Positions 59,418 through 64,000 of a stretch of DNA of 64,000 nucleotides are shown one piece after another. This DNA comes from Paraburkholderia sp. PGU19 (GTDB lineage Bacteria > Pseudomonadota > Gammaproteobacteria > Burkholderiales > Burkholderiaceae): positions 2,232,001 through 2,296,000 of the forward strand of contig NZ_AP023180.1 of NCBI RefSeq assembly GCF_013426915.1. The letters are read 5' to 3'. Under the pieces are notes generated by a model. That model was given only the letters and a program-made list of their open reading frames with translations, was not told the DNA's origin and made no database searches. Position 1 is the first letter of the stretch; each line of letters starts with the position of its first letter. The position numbers and the translations under genes are program-made.

Positions 59418-60041
59418 TTGAAAAAGAATCCTCTGCTACGACGCCTCGGCGCGTCCGTTTCGTTCTTCCTGCTGGCGAGCGCACTGCCCGCGTCGGCATC
59501 GGCGGCTACCGGGAAGCATAAGCCAGTCGATCCGAAGCCGCGTCCCAGGGCGAAAAACGCGCAGCATGGCGCGCGAACGGAGCCGCGTCACGATGCAGAG
59601 CGCAACGCGCCCGTCGATCCCAAGACCCGCGCCCATCGCGCCGCGCATGCCGTGCATCTGGCGCATGCGGCGAGCGCGAAAGGGCATACGTCGCGCTTCA
59701 GGCAACTGGGGCTCGCGTCTTGGTACGGCCGTGGCTTTCACGGTCATCGGACGGCGAACGGCGAGCACTACGACATGTACGCGATGACGGCCGCGCATCG
59801 GACGCTGCCGCTTGGATCGTATGTACGCGTGACGTCGCTGGCGAGTTCGAAGTCGGTGGTAGTGCGCATCAACGACCGTGGACCCTACGCGCGCGGCCGC
59901 GTGATCGATCTGTCGTATCTCGCCGCATCGGCGCTCGGCATGCATCGCGCGGGCGTGACGAAGGTGTCGATCGAGCGGGTGGAGAAGCCGGAAGCCGAGC
60001 GCATCGCGCATCGCCCGATGCATCTGACGACGAACGGCTAG
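59418..60041 (+). CDS. rlpA: RlpA-family septal lytic transglycosylase
   Basis: A protein of about 207 residues with a signal peptide ([20 protein letters not shown] if initiated at TTG 59418), a basic Lys/Arg/His/Pro-rich linker, and a double-psi beta-barrel (about 100-200). The core [20 protein letters not shown] and [20 protein letters not shown] carry the acidic residues expected of RlpA, which cleaves peptide-stripped glycan at the septum. No SPOR domain is present. The start is uncertain: GTG 59331 adds 29 residues that do not fit a signal peptide. Confidence 0.87.
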   Translation: MKKNPLLRRLGASVSFFLLASALPASASAATGKHKPVDPKPRPRAKNAQHGARTEPRHDAERNAPVDPKTRAHRAAHAVHLAHAASAKGHTSRFRQLGLASWYGRGFHGHRTANGEHYDMYAMTAAHRTLPLGSYVRVTSLASSKSVVVRINDRGPYARGRVIDLSYLAASALGMHRAGVTKVSIERVEKPEAERIAHRPMHLTTNG

Positions 60042-60086
60042 CCACGCGTTCGACGCGCCGCGCGAGGGTGCCGCAAGGGTGCTGTG

Positions 60087-61655
60087 TCAAGCCGCCCGCG
60101 TAGGCGCGGCCGTCGTCTTCAACGCGGTCCTTTCGATCACCTTCGCGAGCGTATCGAACGCCGGCCCGATACGATCGTTCGGCACGCACGCGTAGCCGAG
60201 CAGCAGGCCGCGCCGCGCCGGCGTCTCGCTGTTGTAGTACGCGGCGAGCGGTCGCACGATCACGCCCGCGTCGTACGAAGCGGCCGTCACCTCGCGGTCG
60301 TTCGCGTCGTCGGGCAGGCCGAGCACCAGATGCAGGCCCGCTTCGTCGCCCATCACGGGCAGCGCGTCACCGAAGCGCGCGGTGATCGCGTCGATCAGGA
60401 TCTGGCGGCGCTCACCGTACAACGCGCGCATGCGCCGCACGTGCGAGGTCAGATAGCCGTCCATGATGAACTCGGTCAGCACGGCCTGCTGCATCAGTTG
60501 TCCTTCGCGATACAACTCGGCCACGCCCGTGCGAAACGTGTCGACGAGATGTTCCGGCGCGATCATGTAGCCGATCCGCAAACCCGGAAAGAGCATCTTC
60601 CCAAGGCTGCCGACATAGATCACCTGGCCCGCGTCGTCGAGTCCCTGCAGCGACGCGAGCGGCCGGCTGCCGTAACGGAACTCGCTGTCGTAGTCGTCCT
60701 CGATGATCCACACGCCATGCTGGCGCGCGTATTCGAGCAGCGTGCGGCGGCGCGCGAGGCTCATCACCATGCCGAGTGGATACTGATGCGACGGCGTGAC
60801 GAGCGCGATGCGCGGCGGCGTCTGCAAGTCGGATTCGCGCGGGTTCAAACCTTCTTCATCGACGGGCACGGGCGCGAGCGTCAGCCCCGACGACTGCAGC
60901 ACGCTGCGCGCGCCCCAATAGCAAGGTTCCTCGACCCACGCGCGATCGCCGACATCCGTGAGCAGCCGCACGGCGAGATCGATGGACTGATGAATGCCCG
61001 TTGTGATGATGATCTGGTCGGGCGTGCACTTCACCGAGCGCGCGACGCGCAGATAGTCCGAGAGCGCACGTCGCAGCGGACGATAGCCGCCGCCCGGTGC
61101 ATACGTCAGCAGATCGGGATTCGCTTCCTTCCAGAGCTTGGCCTGCAGGCGGCTCCATGTGCGCGCCGGAAATTCGGCGACGTCCGGTACGCCGGGCATG
61201 AACGCGCCCCACTGCCGCGCCGACACGCCCGCCTGGCGAATCAGACGCGCGCCGCGCGTGGACAGGCTGCCGGGTGCGGGTGCAGCGGGCTGCGCGAGGT
61301 TCGCGCCTGGCACCACGCCGCTGATTGCGCTGATAGAGCCACTCGCGGCCGGTGGCGCCTTGCGCGCGTTGACGGCGGCTGTGTCCGGCCGCGTGTCGGC
61401 GACATAGGTGCCGCTGCCCGTGGTCGATAACACATAGCCTTCCGCCGTGAGCTGGTCGTAGACATGCAGCACCGTGTTGCGCGCGATGCCGAGATCCGAC
61501 GCGAGCGTGCGCGAACTGGGCAGCTTGGCGCCGGGCAGCAACTGGCCCGTCAGAATGGCCTGCTGCATCAGTCCGAGCACTTGTCGATAGACGGGTTCGG
61601 CAGCCGTCCGGTCGAGCCGCGCGGCGAGCCAGTCCGACAGGATCACCGTATCCAA
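60087..61655 (-). CDS. MocR/GabR-type GntR regulator with aminotransferase domain
   Basis: A 522-residue fusion regulator. A GntR winged helix lies at about 20-90 (QQAILTGQLLPGAKLPSSRT, then LASDLGIARNTVLHVYDQL), then a linker, then a fold-I aminotransferase domain (about 140-505) with the PLP-Lys region VGSLGKMLFPGLRIGY. MocR proteins use PLP adducts of amines or amino acids as signals. It is divergent from a polyamine-type ABC operon, which it probably controls. Initiation is at TTG 61655 or possibly GTG 61646, both weak. Confidence 0.88.
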   Translation of the reverse strand: MDTVILSDWLAARLDRTAAEPVYRQVLGLMQQAILTGQLLPGAKLPSSRTLASDLGIARNTVLHVYDQLTAEGYVLSTTGSGTYVADTRPDTAAVNARKAPPAASGSISAISGVVPGANLAQPAAPAPGSLSTRGARLIRQAGVSARQWGAFMPGVPDVAEFPARTWSRLQAKLWKEANPDLLTYAPGGGYRPLRRALSDYLRVARSVKCTPDQIIITTGIHQSIDLAVRLLTDVGDRAWVEEPCYWGARSVLQSSGLTLAPVPVDEEGLNPRESDLQTPPRIALVTPSHQYPLGMVMSLARRRTLLEYARQHGVWIIEDDYDSEFRYGSRPLASLQGLDDAGQVIYVGSLGKMLFPGLRIGYMIAPEHLVDTFRTGVAELYREGQLMQQAVLTEFIMDGYLTSHVRRMRALYGERRQILIDAITARFGDALPVMGDEAGLHLVLGLPDDANDREVTAASYDAGVIVRPLAAYYNSETPARRGLLLGYACVPNDRIGPAFDTLAKVIERTALKTTAAPTRAA

Positions 61656-61657
61656 GT

Positions 61658-61699
61658 GGTTCTATCCGGAATTATGAAATGGTTCCCTATTGTAGAACC
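61658..61699. promoter_or_regulatory. Candidate MocR operator
   Basis: GGTTCTA (61658-61664), GGTTCCCTA (61681-61689) and inverted TAGAACC (61693-61699) lie in the divergent promoter. The first two start 23 bp apart. Mixed direct and inverted half-sites are typical of GabR/MocR binding regions. Confidence 0.45.
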
Positions 61700-61819
61700 G
61701 TAACGGGCTATAGTGGATCACGCAATCGATGCAAATCGTTAAAACGGGTGGAACCAAATGTGCGTAGAAACCCGTAGATGCATCGGCACGAAATCTTCTG
61801 GCATGGGGAGACTGGCCCA

Positions 61820-62920
61820 ATGAAAACCGAAGACGTAATCGTCAGCTTTCGGGGTGTGCGCAAGACGTATGACGGCGAAACGCTCGTCGTCAAGCAACTC
61901 GATCTGGACATCTATCAAGGCGAATTCCTCACGCTGCTCGGGCCCTCCGGCTCGGGCAAGACGACCTGCCTGATGATGCTCGCAGGCTTCGAGTTTCCGA
62001 CGGGCGGCGAGATCTGGCTCGACGGGCAGTTGCTCAACAACGTGCCGCCGCACAAGCGCAACATCGGCATGGTGTTTCAGAACTACGCGCTGTTTCCGCA
62101 CCTGACGGTCGAGCAGAACGTTGCGTATCCGTTGACGGTGCGCAAGCTTCCCGCCGACGAACGCGCGCACAAGGTCAACAACGCGCTGAAAATGGTGCGC
62201 ATGGAAGGCTTTGCGAAGCGTTATCCGGCGCAACTGTCGGGCGGTCAGCAGCAGCGCATCGCGCTGGCGCGCGCGCTCGTGTTCGAACCCAAGCTCGTGC
62301 TGATGGACGAGCCGCTCGGCGCGCTCGACAAACAGTTGCGCGAGCACATGCAATACGAACTCAAATCGCTGCACGAAAAGCTCGGCGTTACCTTCGTCTA
62401 CGTGACGCACGATCAGGGCGAAGCGCTGACCATGTCCGACCGCGTCGCCGTGTTCGACAAGGGCATCGTCCAGCAGCTCGATACCGTCAATAGTCTCTAT
62501 GAGGCGCCGTGCAACGAGTTCGTCGCGAACTTCATCGGCGATAGTAACCGGCTGCGCGGCACGATCGCGAATGTCGACGGCGACTACTGCGAGTTTCACC
62601 TGATCGACGGCACGCGTCTGGTCGGGCGGAATATCGGTGGCGCGCAAGCGGGCGCGCAAGGCGTCGCGTGTATCCGGCCGGAGCGCATGAAGCTCGCGCC
62701 CGGCGCAGTGAGCGGAACGAAGCCGGGCGCGAATGCGGTGGCGGGCGAAGCGCGCGGGCTCATTTATTTCGGCGATCACGTGCGCATGCGCTGTGGTTTG
62801 CCGCAACAGGACGAGTGCTTCGTGAAGGTGCCGCTCGGCACGGAAGCACTCGACGGTTTCGCGCCGGGCGCGCCCGTCGCGCTCGAATTCGCGCCGGAGC
62901 ATCTGCGCGTGTTCGCGTGA
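61820..62920 (+). CDS. ABC transporter ATPase, polyamine/2-aminoethylphosphonate type
   Basis: A 366-residue ATP-binding subunit: Walker A GPSGSGKT, Q-loop region NIGMVFQNYALFPHLTV, signature LSGGQQQR, Walker B LVLMDEPLGALD and a C-terminal TOBE regulatory domain (about 280-365). It belongs to the PotA-like group that energises uptake of putrescine, spermidine and similar solutes. ATG 61820 follows GGGAGACTGGCCCA; an upstream in-frame ATG at 61778 lacks one. The substrate-binding protein gene is 58 bp downstream; permease genes must lie beyond the window. Confidence 0.92.
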   Translation: MKTEDVIVSFRGVRKTYDGETLVVKQLDLDIYQGEFLTLLGPSGSGKTTCLMMLAGFEFPTGGEIWLDGQLLNNVPPHKRNIGMVFQNYALFPHLTVEQNVAYPLTVRKLPADERAHKVNNALKMVRMEGFAKRYPAQLSGGQQQRIALARALVFEPKLVLMDEPLGALDKQLREHMQYELKSLHEKLGVTFVYVTHDQGEALTMSDRVAVFDKGIVQQLDTVNSLYEAPCNEFVANFIGDSNRLRGTIANVDGDYCEFHLIDGTRLVGRNIGGAQAGAQGVACIRPERMKLAPGAVSGTKPGANAVAGEARGLIYFGDHVRMRCGLPQQDECFVKVPLGTEALDGFAPGAPVALEFAPEHLRVFA

Positions 62921-62978
62921 GTAGAAACACAACAACGTCCACGTCGTAAGCAGTTCATCACACCAAAGAGGAACCATC

Positions 62979-64000
62979 ATGAAGAAGATCGTGCAATCGC
63001 GCTGTGCCGTGGCTGTCGGCGCTGTCCTGATCGCGCTCGGCGCCGTAGCTCAGGCGAACGCGGCGGAACTGACGGTCGTGAACTTCGGCGGCGCGAATGG
63101 CGACGCGCAGAAGGCCGCATTCAACCAGCCGTTCGAGGCGCAAAGCGGCTCGAAAGTGACGGCTGTCGAATACAACGGCGAGCAGGCCAAAGTGAAGGCG
63201 ATGGTCGAAGCCAAGCATGTGAACTGGGATGTCGTCGAAGTCGAATCGGGCGACCTCGGGCGCGGCTGCGACGAAGGCCTGTACGAAAAGCTCGACTGGT
63301 CGAAGCTCGGCAAGAAGTCGGATCTGATTCCCGAAGCGCCGCAAACGTGCGGCGTCGGCATCTTCGTGTGGTCGACGGCGATGGCGTACAACGCCGACAA
63401 GCTGAAGACGGCGCCGGCGAGCTGGGCCGATTTCTGGGACACGAAGAAATTCCCGGGCAAGCGCGGCATGCGCAAGGGCGCGCGCTACAACCTGGAATTC
63501 GCGCTGATGGCCGACGGCGTCGCGCCGAAGGACGTCTACAAGGTTCTGGGTACGAAAGAAGGCCAGGACCGCGCATTCAAGAAGCTCGACGAGCTGAAGC
63601 CGAATATCCAGTGGTGGGAAGCGGGCGCACAGCCGCCGCAATTCCTCGTCGCGGGCGACGTGGTGATGTCGACGGCATATAACGGCCGTATCGATGCCGC
63701 GCAGAAGGAAGGCAAGAACCTGAAGGTGGTGTGGAACGGCAGCATCTACGACCTGGACTACTGGGCGATGCCGAAGGGCACGCCGAACAAGGCGCTGGCC
63801 GAGAAGTACATCGCGTACACGATCTCGTCGAAGCCGCAGCAGGAATACGCGAAGCACATCGCGTATGGCCCGGTGAACGAATCGGCGATCAAGTCGCTCG
63901 ACGCGAAGACACTTTCCAATCTGCCGAACTCGCCCGCCAACGGCAAGAACGCGGTGCTGCAGAACCTGACGTTCTGGACCGATCACGGTGATGAGCTGGA
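62979..64000 (+). CDS. ABC transporter periplasmic binding protein, PotD-like (runs off window)
   Basis: At least 340 residues; the gene is cut by the window edge. Sec signal peptide about 1-29 (AVGAVLIALGAVAQANAA), mature protein starting ELTVVNFGGANGDAQKAAF. Family segments include WDVVEVESGDLGRGCDEGLY, VWSTAMAYNADKLKTAPASW and YDLDYWAMPKGTPNKALAEK, as in spermidine/putrescine-binding (SBP type 1/2) proteins. AAAGAGGAACC precedes the ATG. It forms an operon with the ATPase gene, under the likely control of the divergent MocR protein. A polyamine or related amine is the best guess for ligand. Confidence 0.9.
   Translation, partial: MKKIVQSRCAVAVGAVLIALGAVAQANAAELTVVNFGGANGDAQKAAFNQPFEAQSGSKVTAVEYNGEQAKVKAMVEAKHVNWDVVEVESGDLGRGCDEGLYEKLDWSKLGKKSDLIPEAPQTCGVGIFVWSTAMAYNADKLKTAPASWADFWDTKKFPGKRGMRKGARYNLEFALMADGVAPKDVYKVLGTKEGQDRAFKKLDELKPNIQWWEAGAQPPQFLVAGDVVMSTAYNGRIDAAQKEGKNLKVVWNGSIYDLDYWAMPKGTPNKALAEKYIAYTISSKPQQEYAKHIAYGPVNESAIKSLDAKTLSNLPNSPANGKNAVLQNLTFWTDHGDEL

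Noticed and set aside
61708..61911. Short leftward frame overlapping the ABC ATPase start
   Set aside because: Antisense shadow of the ATPase gene; no start signals.

Overview
The window is high-GC DNA that fits Burkholderia sensu lato, most likely Paraburkholderia or Caballeronia. This is an inference from gene content and order: a DUF3331 protein, catR-catBAC, pobA, an intracellular PHA depolymerase, RlpA and NlpD-like cell-wall proteins, and several GTG/TTG starts. Genes cover most of the window. There is no rRNA, tRNA, CRISPR array or recognisable transposase gene.

Layout. 0.4-3.8 kb: DUF3331 protein, a secreted cupin divergent from a YbfB-type MFS exporter, and a small membrane protein. 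3.9-7.4 kb: catR divergent from catB-catA-catC, the catechol branch of the beta-ketoadipate pathway. 7.5-10.4 kb: NO-detoxifying flavohaemoprotein hmp, divergent from its sigma54 activator norR. 10.5-16.1 kb: two tandem MarR paralogues and a complete tripartite efflux pump (outer-membrane factor, HlyD adaptor, DHA2 MFS), tied together by four copies of one operator. 16.2-22.4 kb: a TPR membrane protein and an mprF/lpiA-acvB operon for making and turning over lysyl-phosphatidylglycerol. 23.1-25.8 kb: a two-subunit molybdenum hydroxylase. 25.9-33.1 kb: BON protein, pobA, an AraC regulator, and an operon of SDR, KstD-like flavoprotein, NIPSNAP protein and aromatic-acid MFS. I read this operon as a possible alicyclic-acid aromatisation route feeding 4-hydroxybenzoate to PobA.

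33.1-52.6 kb is studded with a repeated, nearly self-complementary element of about 0.6-0.7 kb (five units at four sites). It encodes no credible protein and is the most unusual feature here. The genes between copies are a thioesterase, two chemoreceptors with FliA-type promoters (one frameshifted), an AGE-family epimerase, a frameshifted mgtC, small proteins, a 3-hydroxyacyl-CoA dehydrogenase, a flavin reductase, phaZ, a GST and copper ATPase copA with a CueR-type promoter. Two near-identical copies in opposite orientation bracket about 9 kb that could invert.

52.9-64 kb: DUF1254 lipoprotein, a giant AsmA-like DUF748 protein, an NlpD-like LysM/LytM lipoprotein, RlpA, and a MocR regulator divergent from a polyamine-type ABC transporter whose binding-protein gene runs off the right edge.
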